Both the position numbers and the translations under genes were made by a program. 64,000 nucleotides of DNA from Halocatena marina. Lineage in GTDB: Archaea; Halobacteriota; Halobacteria; Halobacteriales; Haloarculaceae. Location: positions 558,001-622,000 of the forward strand of contig NZ_CP109785.1 of assembly GCF_025913575.1 (NCBI RefSeq). Direction: 5' to 3'. The notes below the pieces were generated by a model that saw nothing but the letters and a program-made list of their open reading frames with translations, was not told the origin of the DNA and did not search any database. Shown piece after piece: positions 16,872 to 26,432 of this stretch; position 1 is the first letter of the stretch, and each line of letters starts with the position of its first letter.

Positions 16872-18866
16872 ATGATAATTAAAAATCCGATACTCATGGA
16901 TGGGTTCAGTGATGCTGTGAATGGCTATTTCGATGTCGAAGATCAGCTATCACGGTACTTTCTTCGTCAGGCAGACGGCCATTTTTCTGCCGAACAGGAT
17001 GAAAAGCGATCGATCGAATCACGCAGCGATTTCGAGGCACGTCGTGAGCGTGTGCGAGACATGTTTCTCTCAAGGATTGGAGGGCTTCCAGAGCGTTCTA
17101 AAGACTTATCGATAGAGACGGTGGATCGGCACGAACGGGATGAGTATTCGATCGAGATGGTGTCGTTCGAGAGCAATTCGAACTTCCACGTGACTTCGAA
17201 CTGCTATGTGCCCGACGGAAATGGACCACATCCGGGGATTCTCTTTCTCTGTGGACATCTCGACGATCCGAAATCGGATCCGCTCAATCAGAAAGCGTGT
17301 ATCGAACTCGCGTTGAACGGCTTCGTTGTCCTCATCGTTGATCCAATCGGTCAGGGAGAACGAACACAGTATTATGATTCCGAGACTGGCGACCCAGTCT
17401 TCGACGGTAGTGGTGGTGTCTTCACCCACTGCTATGCGGGACAAAAGTGCTTTTACGCCGGGATGAACCTCGCGCGGTACATGATCAACGACGCTCAATG
17501 TGCGCTTGATTACCTCCATCAACGAGACGATGTCGACAACGATCGGATCGGTGTTACCGGCACTTCCGGTGGTGGCACACAGACCCTGTATCTCTCACTC
17601 GTCGACGACCGAATCGATGCTGCCGCTCCGTGTTGTAGCGTTACTGAACGACGCGAGTGGTTGAAAAGTGGAAAGCGAATTGACGCCGAACAGGCGATCT
17701 ACGGTGCAATAGCGGATGGCATCAACTACGATGATCTGATCACGGCGATGGCACCACGACCGATTTGTATCGGTGCGGCCACTTCTGATGAGTATTTCCC
17801 GATCGAGGGCGTTCGAGACGCAATCGATCGCACGCAGCGTATCTACGACCTCTACGATGCAAAAGAACGGGTTCGTCTCGTTACGGCCGACAGGACACAC
17901 TGCTCCGTGTACGAACTCAGGGACGGCGTCTTCCCGTGGCTGTGTGAGAATCTTGCGGATTCCGAGTACGTATCCCACGACGAACGACGAACCCTCGAAA
18001 CAGCCGCGCTGCAGTGTACGCCTCGCGGGAGCGTCCAGAAGGCGTACACTGATGAGCGAACGATTGATGATCTGATCCGAGAAGACGTTGCAGAGACACA
18101 TCCCAACGCAGGAATACAACCGACTGTCGACAGCGCATGCGCTGACGAACTGCGACAGACGCTCGTCGAGACGTTCGACCTCGACCGGAATGTGTGTGAA
18201 CTGTCTCCTCGATTCATCGACCAGACTACATCTGATGAGTTGAAAGTCGAACGAGTCTGGTTCAAAACCGAACGAAATCCAGATATCGTCGTGACAGGTG
18301 TGCTGGTATCGGTGCCAGAACCGACTCAGTCCCCTGCTATAGTCCTGTACGAGCGTGGTACGGAAGAGTTACCGGAACGACGCGAGGAGGTCGTGTCCCT
18401 CGCTGACGAGTATGGGACAGTCTTTGTCTTCGATCCACGCGGTGTTGGTGCGGTGAAAAACCGTGCCATTCCGATTCCGTGGTGGGTAGATGCGTACGAC
18501 GACATCTACGGGACTGAGTTCAAATTGGCGTACGACGCGTTACAACTGAAGTCCTCTCTGCTCGGGATGCGCGTATTCGACGTGCTTCGATCTGTGGCAT
18601 TCCTCCGCAACGAAGCCGACGCCGAACGTATCTCGTTCGTTGGGGAGGGCATCGGTGCGTTCTATGCACTGTATGCGGGAGCTGCCACCCACAGTGTAGA
18701 CCGAATCGACCTTCACGATCTCCCACCCAGTTTCTATGAGATGACGACCGGGTCGAATGTCCCCTTTCACCCGCAACTCACTGTGTTCGATGTAATTGGT
18801 GCGTGTGACGTACCACAGTTGCTCACAGCACTCGACCAGCGTGGCGTGCAGGTCGACGTGCAGTGA
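16872..18866 (+). CDS. Two-domain alpha/beta hydrolase, acetylxylan-esterase-like
   Basis: The ATG at 16872 gives 664 residues; a TTG at 16821 or an ATG at 16896 are alternatives. The first hydrolase domain (about 90-365) has the nucleophile elbow GTSGGG with Ser232, a probable acidic residue in ATSDEYFP and a His in ADRTHCS. It resembles the acetylxylan/cephalosporin esterase group. A second, related domain (about 420-664) has GEGIGA where the Ser elbow should be, so it is probably catalytically dead. There is no signal peptide. It lies downstream of the island regulator and may remove acyl groups from the island's substrate, but that is only a guess from position. Confidence 0.75.
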   Translation: MIIKNPILMDGFSDAVNGYFDVEDQLSRYFLRQADGHFSAEQDEKRSIESRSDFEARRERVRDMFLSRIGGLPERSKDLSIETVDRHERDEYSIEMVSFESNSNFHVTSNCYVPDGNGPHPGILFLCGHLDDPKSDPLNQKACIELALNGFVVLIVDPIGQGERTQYYDSETGDPVFDGSGGVFTHCYAGQKCFYAGMNLARYMINDAQCALDYLHQRDDVDNDRIGVTGTSGGGTQTLYLSLVDDRIDAAAPCCSVTERREWLKSGKRIDAEQAIYGAIADGINYDDLITAMAPRPICIGAATSDEYFPIEGVRDAIDRTQRIYDLYDAKERVRLVTADRTHCSVYELRDGVFPWLCENLADSEYVSHDERRTLETAALQCTPRGSVQKAYTDERTIDDLIREDVAETHPNAGIQPTVDSACADELRQTLVETFDLDRNVCELSPRFIDQTTSDELKVERVWFKTERNPDIVVTGVLVSVPEPTQSPAIVLYERGTEELPERREEVVSLADEYGTVFVFDPRGVGAVKNRAIPIPWWVDAYDDIYGTEFKLAYDALQLKSSLLGMRVFDVLRSVAFLRNEADAERISFVGEGIGAFYALYAGAATHSVDRIDLHDLPPSFYEMTTGSNVPFHPQLTVFDVIGACDVPQLLTALDQRGVQVDVQ

Positions 18867-19148
18867 TCGGTGAATGGTAAAGCACACGTTACTTGGGTGA
18901 ACGCCCTCTTCCGTATCGATTGACGTTAGTGATGGCTATTGAGGAGAACTTAGTAGAGTCGATAACGGACGCGGCTCCGTACTTGGATTATCTCAACCAA
19001 CTGTGGAGATGGTGGACCTGAGCCACCGTAGTTCGTACCAAGATTGTACCCTCTTCTGAACATCCGTCTCCAACGACTTTCATACATCGACATATGGTTT
19101 ATGACGGACAATCGCCTGTTTTTTACCCGTTTCAAGCAACCATTGACC

Positions 19149-19460
19149 ATGACCGAATTCGATCCAGAGATGTTTGAGGACAAGTACGTTCACTACTTCA
19201 CAGAGCTGCAGGAGGCATACAAGCGCGCGTTTGACACCATGAACGAAGAATACGACTCGCAATTGATTCATACGATCGATCAGCAGGTACTCAACGAGTC
19301 AGAGCCGTTCTACGACGATGGTGCGTTTCGAATCGACCTCCCTGAAAGCCCAATGGCACGCGCGGATGTCGTCGTAGGAGAAGAGAAGTTCGAACACATT
19401 CTCGACCGATACACAGACGAGCTGTGTCAAGAACTTCGAGTCGTATTCGACCTCGAGTGA
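19149..19460 (+). CDS. Conserved haloarchaeal small acidic protein (DUF5783-like)
   Basis: The 103-residue acidic protein starts at the ATG at 19149 and opens with MTEFDPEMFEDKY. The segment IDQQVLNESEPFYDDG is highly conserved among haloarchaea as I recall. There are no membrane segments or catalytic motifs, and the function is unknown. The upstream interval (18867-19148) holds nothing recognisable apart from AT-rich promoter-like sequence. Confidence 0.7.
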   Translation: MTEFDPEMFEDKYVHYFTELQEAYKRAFDTMNEEYDSQLIHTIDQQVLNESEPFYDDGAFRIDLPESPMARADVVVGEEKFEHILDRYTDELCQELRVVFDLE

Positions 19461-19608
19461 TCTGTTTAGAGACTCGTTCCGCGCTGCTCTGTCGTTCTTA
19501 GTAAACAAGTAATATGTTCGAGCGTAACTACACTGATTGAGAAAGAGACACAGCAAACAGTACATATGCAACACAGAAAACAACTGTCGCCTGCTCAGGA
19601 AGCACGAC

Positions 19609-20481
19609 ATGACTGAATCAGCCGACTACGATGATTTCGCGGATGTGTCCCCAGAGGCAGCGTTCGCACTGCTCGGCAACAAAACTCGAATCGATATCAT
19701 CAGGGAACTGGGTGAGATCTCTGATGAGTCTCTGTCGTTTTCTGCGCTCCGAAGCCGTGTTAACATCGCTGACAGCGGTCAGTTCAACTACCACCTCAAG
19801 GAGCTTCTCGGGAGTTTTGTTCGACGAACCGATGACGGGTCCTACGAACTCACGTATGCTGGAAGTCAGGTCGTCGGAGCAATCTACTCCGGAACGTTCA
19901 ACCAGCGAGGTGCTTCCCGTGCGTTCAAGCTCACCTCCTCGTGTACCAAATGTGGATCGTCGTTGGAGGCTGATTACGAGCAAGAGCGGGTAACCATTCG
20001 TTGTCCAGCGTGCGACGACCAGAAATCGTCGTTTGGCTTCCCACCGGGCGCGTTCGAGAACCGCACTCACGAGGAACTCGCACGCGCGTTCGATACGTGG
20101 CTTCAGTTGTTACTCTTAGCATCGTTCGGCGGATTCTGTCTCAATTGTGCTGGCCGAATGCACGGCTCGATAACCGATGTTTCCGAATATCTCGACGATA
20201 AAGAAATCGGGACTAAGCACGTCTGTGAGCGGTGTACGAATCGCACCGTGAACTCAGTTGGTGCCTATCTTCTCTATCAGCCCATCGTTGTCGCGTTTCA
20301 CCACGACCACGGAATCGACGTTACCGAAACGCCGATCTGGGAAATCCCGTGGCTGCGCGATGAAGAGACGACAGTGCTCTCTCGGGAACCGTGGTGTGTT
20401 CAATCGGTTGTGGAACTCGATGGCGACCGTCTCGAACTCGTGGTCGAGGATGATCTCTCCGTAACCATCGTCGACACATAA
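19609..20481 (+). CDS. ArsR-like winged-helix protein with zinc-binding region
   Basis: The ATG at 19609 gives 290 residues. The first 85 residues form a winged helix (FALLGNKTRIDIIRELGE, then DSGQFNYHLKEL). Then comes a zinc-ribbon-like segment with CTKCG and CPACD, and a later pair of cysteine motifs (CLNCAG, CERCTNR). This domain order is common in haloarchaeal transcription regulators of unknown target. It stands alone between DUF5783 and NifU. Confidence 0.8.
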   Translation: MTESADYDDFADVSPEAAFALLGNKTRIDIIRELGEISDESLSFSALRSRVNIADSGQFNYHLKELLGSFVRRTDDGSYELTYAGSQVVGAIYSGTFNQRGASRAFKLTSSCTKCGSSLEADYEQERVTIRCPACDDQKSSFGFPPGAFENRTHEELARAFDTWLQLLLLASFGGFCLNCAGRMHGSITDVSEYLDDKEIGTKHVCERCTNRTVNSVGAYLLYQPIVVAFHHDHGIDVTETPIWEIPWLRDEETTVLSREPWCVQSVVELDGDRLELVVEDDLSVTIVDT

Positions 20482-20757
20482 AATACAATCTGAATCAATC
20501 CTATATTCTATAACACGTGTTTTGTTATCATATTAGTAACAAATTTATGCTTCTTCCTCATCGATTAAATGATGAATAACGGAGTATCGCAGTGGTTCAA
20601 CATCATTATATCATTACTATTTTATACTCGGTCATTGGGTGGTTTTACCACGGCTGTAATCGACACAACTAGCCGAAATGGAGACAATTCATCGGTTTCT
20701 GTATACGAGGAACCATTGGTGGAAAGCCATAAGCGTGCGCAACCGCTACCGGTCGGT

Positions 20758-21117
20758 ATGAGCACGGAAGCACAAAAATCAGAAGACGAGCTCCGAGAGG
20801 AGGTAACGAACTTCTTGCGGCGTAATTTCCCCCAGATCCAAATGCACGGCGGAAGCGCGGCGATCCAACACCTCGATGTGGAGGCTGGTGAAGTGACCGT
20901 CGCTCTCGGTGGTGCTTGCAGCGGCTGTGGAATCTCTCCGATGACGATTCAGGCAATTAAAAGCCGAATGGTGAAGGAAATTCCAGAAATAAACAGAGTC
21001 AACGCCGAAACTGGTATGGGCGGTATGGGCGGTGGGGGCGGTGGTCAAACCTCGCCATCCTTCCCCGGTGAGATGACCGACGACGACTCTGACGAGGGAC
21101 CACAGGCCCCGTTCTAA
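20758..21117 (+). CDS. NifU C-terminal domain Fe-S scaffold protein
   Basis: The ATG at 20758 gives 119 residues; a longer frame back to 20569 is AT-rich and uncharacteristic. The NifU C-terminal domain is visible in FLRRNFPQIQMHGG and GACSGCGISPMT. The CxxC pair is the Fe-S binding site used to donate clusters to apo-proteins. The tail is a Gly-rich stretch followed by an acidic end. No other iron-sulfur assembly genes are nearby. Confidence 0.88.
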   Translation: MSTEAQKSEDELREEVTNFLRRNFPQIQMHGGSAAIQHLDVEAGEVTVALGGACSGCGISPMTIQAIKSRMVKEIPEINRVNAETGMGGMGGGGGGQTSPSFPGEMTDDDSDEGPQAPF

Positions 21118-21433
21118 TCGCCTCGCTGTCGCGTTTGTTTCCTGCTTTATCTCTTCCTTTCAGAATAAGGTATGCGAATCAGAAGTCGTGAATCACGATT
21201 GTCACGGGAGACAAAGATATACTACTGTATTCCAATCAATTTTCTAAACAGTGTGTCATACGTGATGAAATATCCGTAGCAAATGTGAATCCTTACACGC
21301 GTAATGCTCTCGTACAAACGACATCTACGTCACTCTGAGCAGTATTGAATGGATATATCGTCGTCTTCACCGAGTAGCGTGTTCATACCTAACACACCAT
21401 CGTTATGTGAAATGCGTTCATACTCACTTTCGT
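21118..21433. other. Intergenic region without recognised features
   Basis: About 315 bp, moderately AT-rich, between the NifU-domain gene and the zinc microprotein. I see no coding frame, tRNA or strong hairpin. Confidence 0.45.
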
Positions 21434-21592
21434 ATGCCGGAATGCCAGAATTGTGGCGCGTTCGTGACCAGAGCGTACGCACGAGTGTTCACCCCGATCG
21501 GTATCGAGAACCCACGGGTCTGTCCGAATTGCGAGGACAAGATCCGTGATGGAGCGAGCGTCCGCGAAGCCCGTTCGACGCGTCGAACTTAG
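21434..21592 (+). CDS. Zinc-finger microprotein (DUF7563-like), copy 1
   Basis: The 52-residue protein begins MPECQNCGAFVT and has a second CPNCED pair, giving a four-cysteine zinc site. The central YARVFTPIGIENPRVCPNC stretch is shared with the protein encoded at 26205, so the two are paralogues. Tiny proteins of this type are common in haloarchaea and their function is unknown. Its stop overlaps the end of the convergent phosphomutase gene by 4 bp. Confidence 0.75.
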   Translation: MPECQNCGAFVTRAYARVFTPIGIENPRVCPNCEDKIRDGASVREARSTRRT

Positions 21593-22890
21593 GAGACGAA
21601 GCTACTTGCGCTCTCAAAGACCGCTTCTGTTCGTGTTTCGTCCCGTGCTTCCGCCGTCACACGAATAAGCGGCTGTGTCCCACTGGCCCGCAGGAGGAAC
21701 CATGCGTCATCGAGATCGACCCGGACACCATCAAGTGTCGACACGGAATCCGCGTCGTAAGTTTCGGTTACTTGCTCACGAATAGCAGCCATCGTTGCTT
21801 CTTTCTCTTCAGTGTCGATGCTCGCCCGTCGGATCGGATAGCTTGGGATCGATGCAATGAGTTCTTCGATCGAGTGTTCGGCTGCGAGTTCGACGAGCCG
21901 GCAAGCCGCGAGTGGTCCGTCTGGACATCGCGTCTGTGAGGGCCAGATCCACGCTCCGCTCGGCTCCCCGCCAAAGGGTATCCCTTCACCAACCGCTTCA
22001 GCGATGTATACATCTCCGACAGGCGTATGCTCGACACCGACACCGTGCGTTTCGAGATAATCCTCGACAGCGAGGCTCGTGTCGATCGGAACGGCAACTC
22101 GATCCCCCTCTTCAGTCGAGTACGCGGCGAACAGCGCTAGTAGCGCGTCTTTTGGGACGAACTGTCCGCTTCCATCTACAGCCATCATTCGGTCAGCGTC
22201 TCCATCGTGAGCGATACCGAGATCAGCATCACTCTCTCCGACGAGCGAACAGAGAGAAGTCAGTGTTTCGCTGTTCGGTTCACTCGGACGCCCAGGGAAG
22301 CGACCATCGGGTTGGGCATTGAGCGTCTCGACGTGACAGCCGAGCTCGATCAATGCCTCGACGGTAACGCCTCCGGCCCCGTTTCCGAGATCGACGACGA
22401 CACTGGGACGTTCATCGCTCTCGAACTCGACTGCCTCGACGAGTGCCTCGACGTGCTTGGTTGTGGCGTCTGCTTCGGTCCGCGTGCCCTGTCCATCCCA
22501 CGGTTCGAGCGAAACACCCTCCTTGATGCGTGTTTCGATGGTCGTGCGCAGTCCTTCGTCGAACGCCTGTCCGCTTGGCTGCCAGAGCTTCAAGCCGTTG
22601 TCCTCCGAGGGGTTGTGCGAGGCGGTAATCGAACATCCTGCGTCAGCGTCGTACCAGTTGACGGCGCGGGCGACGGTAGGTGTTGCAGCGAGCGCGAGAT
22701 CGACGACGTCTGCACCAACTTCACGGGCGCCGGCTGCGAACGCATCAGCCAGAATCGTGCCGCTCGAACGTGGATCCCGTCCCATCACGATACGATCTGC
22801 ATCGACACCGACCGCTCGACCGACGTCGAGCGCGAGGTCTGCCGTGATCTCCTCTCCAACTGGTCCACGGATACCGCTCGTTCCGAACAT
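21589..22890 (-). CDS. Phosphohexomutase (phosphoglucosamine/phosphomannomutase family), GlmM-like
   Basis: The ATG at 22890, just before FGTSGIRG, gives 433 residues. The phosphoserine loop is SITASHNPSEDNG, the metal-binding loop is HDGDADRMM, the sugar-binding motif is GGEPSGAW, and the phosphate loop is RASGTQPLIRV. It interconverts hexose-6-phosphate and hexose-1-phosphate, probably glucosamine or mannose. A second family member is encoded at 26817-28199, and a GlmU-like enzyme at 46638. This suggests UDP-GlcNAc and other nucleotide-sugar precursors for surface glycans. Confidence 0.88.
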   Translation of the reverse strand: MFGTSGIRGPVGEEITADLALDVGRAVGVDADRIVMGRDPRSSGTILADAFAAGAREVGADVVDLALAATPTVARAVNWYDADAGCSITASHNPSEDNGLKLWQPSGQAFDEGLRTTIETRIKEGVSLEPWDGQGTRTEADATTKHVEALVEAVEFESDERPSVVVDLGNGAGGVTVEALIELGCHVETLNAQPDGRFPGRPSEPNSETLTSLCSLVGESDADLGIAHDGDADRMMAVDGSGQFVPKDALLALFAAYSTEEGDRVAVPIDTSLAVEDYLETHGVGVEHTPVGDVYIAEAVGEGIPFGGEPSGAWIWPSQTRCPDGPLAACRLVELAAEHSIEELIASIPSYPIRRASIDTEEKEATMAAIREQVTETYDADSVSTLDGVRVDLDDAWFLLRASGTQPLIRVTAEARDETRTEAVFESASSFVS

Positions 22891-23131
22891 GGTGGTCTCC
22901 TCGATGGTCACAATGAAAACTACTGCGGGTTCCGGTTCGATCGTAGATAATCGATCATTGTAAACACGATCGACAGACTGAACCGGGTCCCGTTGACTTC
23001 TGTGCTGTCGTACAACAGAACGACCCGTGTCACGATTCCGTTGATGAATGTAGTAGAATGAGATGATGAAAACGCATCAGTTCATCACTAGTGATGGAAC
23101 TCTGAATAGAAATTAGACTATCACATTCATT

Positions 23132-23947
23132 TCACGTATGAAACAGTCCTTTGACCTCTTTCAGGAAATACGCCGCCTGTATGCGAGGGGTGAGATCAGA
23201 AAGGTAATACAACGTCCCGAGCTCTTCATCAGGGACCAACACCGGCTCGAAAGACGGGTCCTGAATGTTTTGTAAACCGTTCGATAGTACGTTGGGTGAG
23301 GCGTAGAACAGCCGTCGTCGTACCTCTGCCCACGAGTGCGCATCTGACAGATTAACTGACGCAAACGCGACGATGTAGCCAGCATCGAGCTTCGGTGTTA
23401 ACCGCTGCAGTGTGACCCCTCCAACTGGCTCATCGTGGAGAAACTCCCAGATTCCGGCTGGCGTTCCGCGGTACTGCCGGATGTCGCCATGGTGGAAACT
23501 CAATACGCCATGGGTTGGTTGCGTAAGGATTTCACCCTGAAGTATACCTACCTGAAAGTGGACGACAGCGTCGCACGTCTCCGCAACTGCCTCGACTACG
23601 TCGGACGGAATGGTAACACCGAATGGCTCTGACGGCTCCGCTTTACACGGGAGGTACTTCGCTGACCCCAGCCATTCAATATTCGACAGCGGCGTGTGTG
23701 TTTGTGGATCTCGTCTGACGATATTCTTAACGTACTGCACTCCCGTACTGCAGTGTTCCTTCAGGTGACTTCCGATACCGGAGTCGCCGAGTGTGTTCTC
23801 GTCTGGCTCGCTGGCGTGTACGACGAGCGGAATCTCAACGTTCGCGTCCTTAACGATCCGTCGTAGTGAGGCGACCATCCAGTCCGCGATTTCATCGCGA
23901 CCTGTTAGGAAGCAGACGCGAAGAGAGGTGCTGGATGACATATTCAT
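23132..23947 (-). CDS. Formyltransferase-family protein with altered active site
   Basis: I chose the ATG at 23947 (MNMSSS), giving 271 residues. The central part has SFHHGDIRQYRGTPAG and LDAGYIVA, corresponding to the NxHxSLLPxYRG and metal-independent Asp motifs of formyltransferases. The usual Asn two residues before the catalytic His is Ser here. The His and the later Asp are kept. Archaea do not formylate initiator tRNA, so a role on an amino sugar or a small metabolite is more likely. The gene has no operon partner: the neighbours are a phosphomutase and RpiA, both over 200 bp away. Confidence 0.7.
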   Translation of the reverse strand: MNMSSSTSLRVCFLTGRDEIADWMVASLRRIVKDANVEIPLVVHASEPDENTLGDSGIGSHLKEHCSTGVQYVKNIVRRDPQTHTPLSNIEWLGSAKYLPCKAEPSEPFGVTIPSDVVEAVAETCDAVVHFQVGILQGEILTQPTHGVLSFHHGDIRQYRGTPAGIWEFLHDEPVGGVTLQRLTPKLDAGYIVAFASVNLSDAHSWAEVRRRLFYASPNVLSNGLQNIQDPSFEPVLVPDEELGTLYYLSDLTPRIQAAYFLKEVKGLFHT

Positions 23948-24262
23948 GTCTCGGAGCTCTCTGGCTTGTTTATCTCGCTTGTATATCCCGATAGCCCGCA
24001 ATAGTTACTAACAGCATAATGCAGGGTTTTCGTGGCTGCTGATGCGATAACGATGAAGTAACTGTCTACCGAATAGTTCACTGTGTCAGTTCTATCTACG
24101 TATTATGTCTAGAAAGTGGTTTATTGTAGTTGGGATGGAACTTTTCGTGTATATAGACATCTTTTATAGAGTATGATTATACACGAAAGAACTTCCTTAA
24201 AATCGCTGTCTATCGTCAGCAATTCGGATGCGCTTTTGTTTCCGGCTATTGAACTGTTCTCC
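23948..24262. other. Intergenic region without recognised features
   Basis: About 315 bp between divergent genes, AT-rich around 24095-24180. Promoters for both flanking genes must lie here. No RNA gene or repeat was seen. Confidence 0.45.
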
Positions 24263-24946
24263 ATGAAATCAGAGAACGGCAGAGACGATGCAAAACGGCG
24301 CGCTGGCGAATCGGCGGCCGAACTGATCGAAGACGGGATGGTCGTCGGACTTGGGACAGGAAGCACCGCAGCGCACGCAATTCAGGCGATCGGACGGGCT
24401 GTTTCCGAAGGAATGGACGTTTACGGGATTCCAACATCGTTCCAATCGCGCGCGCTCGCCCGTGAAGTAGGAATTCCACTCGTGACACTCGACGATGCGT
24501 TGCCAGATATTGCGATTGATGGAGCCGACCAGGTCGCAGACGGAGCGCTCGTGAAAGGAGGTGGTGGTGCTCACGCCCGTGAGAAAGTTGTAGACGCGCA
24601 TGCAGCGCGCTTTATTTGTGTTGTCGACGAAACGAAGCTCGCAGACGTGCTCAATCACCCAATCCCACTCGAAGTGCTCCCGTCTGCTGTTTCGGCTGTT
24701 GAGGACTCACTCCGCGAGCGTGGCGGTGAGCCGACACTCCGCGCTGCCGAACGAAAGGACGGTCCCGTGATAACAGATAACGGTAATCCGGTACTCGATT
24801 GTGATTTCGGGACGATCGAAGATCCAGACGTGCTTGCAGCATCGCTCTCTGCGATTCCTGGTATCGTCGAACACGGCATCTTCGCAGCTATGGCTGATGA
24901 GATTCACGTCGGCTTCTCCGATCGAGTCGATATCCGATCGGTGTAG
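24263..24946 (+). CDS. rpiA: Ribose-5-phosphate isomerase A
   Basis: The ATG at 24263 gives 227 residues, the usual length. Family motifs are GLGTGSTA (phosphate loop), DGADQV and KGGGGAHAREKVV with the catalytic residues. It interconverts ribose-5-phosphate and ribulose-5-phosphate in the cytoplasm. A longer frame from 24173 reads through AT-rich leader sequence and is rejected as the start. It is a single-gene unit. Confidence 0.93.
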   Translation: MKSENGRDDAKRRAGESAAELIEDGMVVGLGTGSTAAHAIQAIGRAVSEGMDVYGIPTSFQSRALAREVGIPLVTLDDALPDIAIDGADQVADGALVKGGGGAHAREKVVDAHAARFICVVDETKLADVLNHPIPLEVLPSAVSAVEDSLRERGGEPTLRAAERKDGPVITDNGNPVLDCDFGTIEDPDVLAASLSAIPGIVEHGIFAAMADEIHVGFSDRVDIRSV

Positions 24947-24986
24947 TAACTACCCGATCGAATAGAAAACGAGTAACTGAGGGACC

Positions 24987-25154
24987 TTACAGGTCTCGCG
25001 GCTGTACTGTCTTGCGGTCGTTCTCTCCTGCGCGCCGTGCAGCGTCGTCGAGAAGGTCCTGGACCTCCTCATCGAGCGCGTCGTAGAAGTCCGATGCAAC
25101 ATTCATGTCATTAAGCGCGTCCTTTACGGCGGCTTTGACGATTAGATCTGCCAT
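24987..25154 (-). CDS. DUF1931 histone-like small protein
   Basis: The 55-residue protein opens MADLIVKAAVKDAL and ends KTVQPRDL, features of the DUF1931 single histone-fold family found in archaea. It probably binds DNA or forms part of a chromatin-like particle. A TATA-like stretch (TTATAAA on the plus strand) lies about 25 bp upstream of the start. A frame extending to 25253 is unlikely. Confidence 0.85.
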   Translation of the reverse strand: MADLIVKAAVKDALNDMNVASDFYDALDEEVQDLLDDAARRAGENDRKTVQPRDL

Positions 25155-25330
25155 ACAGAATCCCATTCTCGTACTTACTTTATAAACCTTCTCAAATAAG
25201 GAGCCTCTCGAGGGTGATGACGGCATTTTCGAATCCGATATTTTCAGAATCAAAGTCAGTTTCGAAGAGATAATAACAGAATTGATTCGATAGTCGATGA
25301 GTAGGAGTTCATGGAGCTCAGAACGAAGTC

Positions 25331-26098
25331 ATGCGCGAACTATTGAACTCCCTCGCAGCGGGTGAAATCTCGGTATCAGAGGCCGAAGCAGAACTGAACG
25401 GGTACGTGACCGGAGACGCTGGACGGTTCGATGCAGCGCGGACAGGACGTACAGGCATACCGGAGATGATTCTCGCGGAAGGGAAGACGCCAGAAGAGAC
25501 TGCTGCGCTGGCTGTCCTCGCGGTAGAAACCACCGAACGGGCGATCATCACCCGAACAGATGCACCGACCGCAAATGAGGTCGAAGAGTGTGTTATCGAG
25601 GAACATCCCGACGCTGTGATCGAACACGCAGAGCGTACTGAGACTATTGTGGTCTACAGTCCAGCATTCGAACCTCCATCACTCGACGCTGATATAGGAA
25701 TCGTCACCGCTGGAACGTCAGATGCCGTTCCTGCGGGAGAAGCAGCAACTATCGCTCGTGAGATGGGCGCACGCGTTACTCGGATCGATGATGTTGGGGT
25801 AGCAGGACTTGCACGGTTGATCGACCGTCTTGATGACTGTCGAGCACAGGATGTTCTCATAATCGCCGCTGGACGGGAAGGCGCGCTTCCAACAGTCGCC
25901 GCAGGATTAGTCGACGTTCCACTCATCGGGCTGCCTGTTTCGAATGGTTACGGGTACGGCGGTGATGGGGAAGCTGCCCTCGCTGGAATGCTCCAATCGT
26001 GTACACCTATTACAGTCGTGAATATCGATGCAGGCGTTACGGCTGGCGCGCAGGCCGGACTCATCGCACGTGCCCTCGATGCCGCTCGTGCTGAGTAA
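25331..26098 (+). CDS. larB: LarB-like pyridinium-3,5-biscarboxylic acid mononucleotide synthase
   Basis: The 255-residue protein has the C-terminal AIR-carboxylase-like domain of LarB, with GIVTAGTSDAVPAGEAA and LIGLPVSNGYGYGG. An N-terminal helix region (LLNSLAAGEISVSEAEAEL) is also typical. LarB makes the precursor of the nickel-pincer nucleotide used by lactate racemase and relatives. LarC, LarE and LarA are not in the window. Confidence 0.88.
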   Translation: MRELLNSLAAGEISVSEAEAELNGYVTGDAGRFDAARTGRTGIPEMILAEGKTPEETAALAVLAVETTERAIITRTDAPTANEVEECVIEEHPDAVIEHAERTETIVVYSPAFEPPSLDADIGIVTAGTSDAVPAGEAATIAREMGARVTRIDDVGVAGLARLIDRLDDCRAQDVLIIAAGREGALPTVAAGLVDVPLIGLPVSNGYGYGGDGEAALAGMLQSCTPITVVNIDAGVTAGAQAGLIARALDAARAE

Positions 26099-26204
26099 CT
26101 AGCGAGATCATTATATTCTTTTGAATGAACTATCTAAATAACGAGGATATATAGGCATTGAATATCAAAGGTGTATTGCTGGCACACTTCGTGTCGGCGC
26201 AACA

Positions 26205-26357
26205 ATGGCCAAGTGCGACCACTGCGGCGCGCATGTTTCGGGGCGTTTTGCCCGCGTCTTCGCTGACGAAAGTGGGGTTATCCTCGCTTGCCCTAATTGT
26301 TCAGCGAATGCGGGTATTGCAGAAGTGTCCCGTGACCGCGCCGGTGAAATCCGATGA
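26205..26357 (+). CDS. Zinc-finger microprotein (DUF7563-like), copy 2
   Basis: A 50-residue frame opens MAKCDHCGAHVSGRFARVF and has a second pair CPNC, giving a CxxC...CxxC zinc site. It shares the x-C-x-x-C-G-A-x-V-x-x-x-x-A-R-V-F pattern with the protein encoded at 21434-21592. The length and cysteine spacing support a real gene. Function unknown. Confidence 0.72.
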   Translation: MAKCDHCGAHVSGRFARVFADESGVILACPNCSANAGIAEVSRDRAGEIR

Positions 26358-26432
26358 CACTACTCTACCGAACCGTCATATAAGCACCACGCGAAGCCCA
26401 CATCATTTCCGATTGTACTCCGGATGATGTGT

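Noticed and set aside
20569..20757. N-terminal extension of the NifU-domain gene
   Set aside because: It is AT-rich, uncharacteristic in composition and does not resemble NifU proteins; the ATG at 20758 fits the family start.
24173..24262. 30-residue N-terminal extension of RpiA
   Set aside because: RpiA proteins start close to the residues encoded at 24263; the extension is probably leader sequence.
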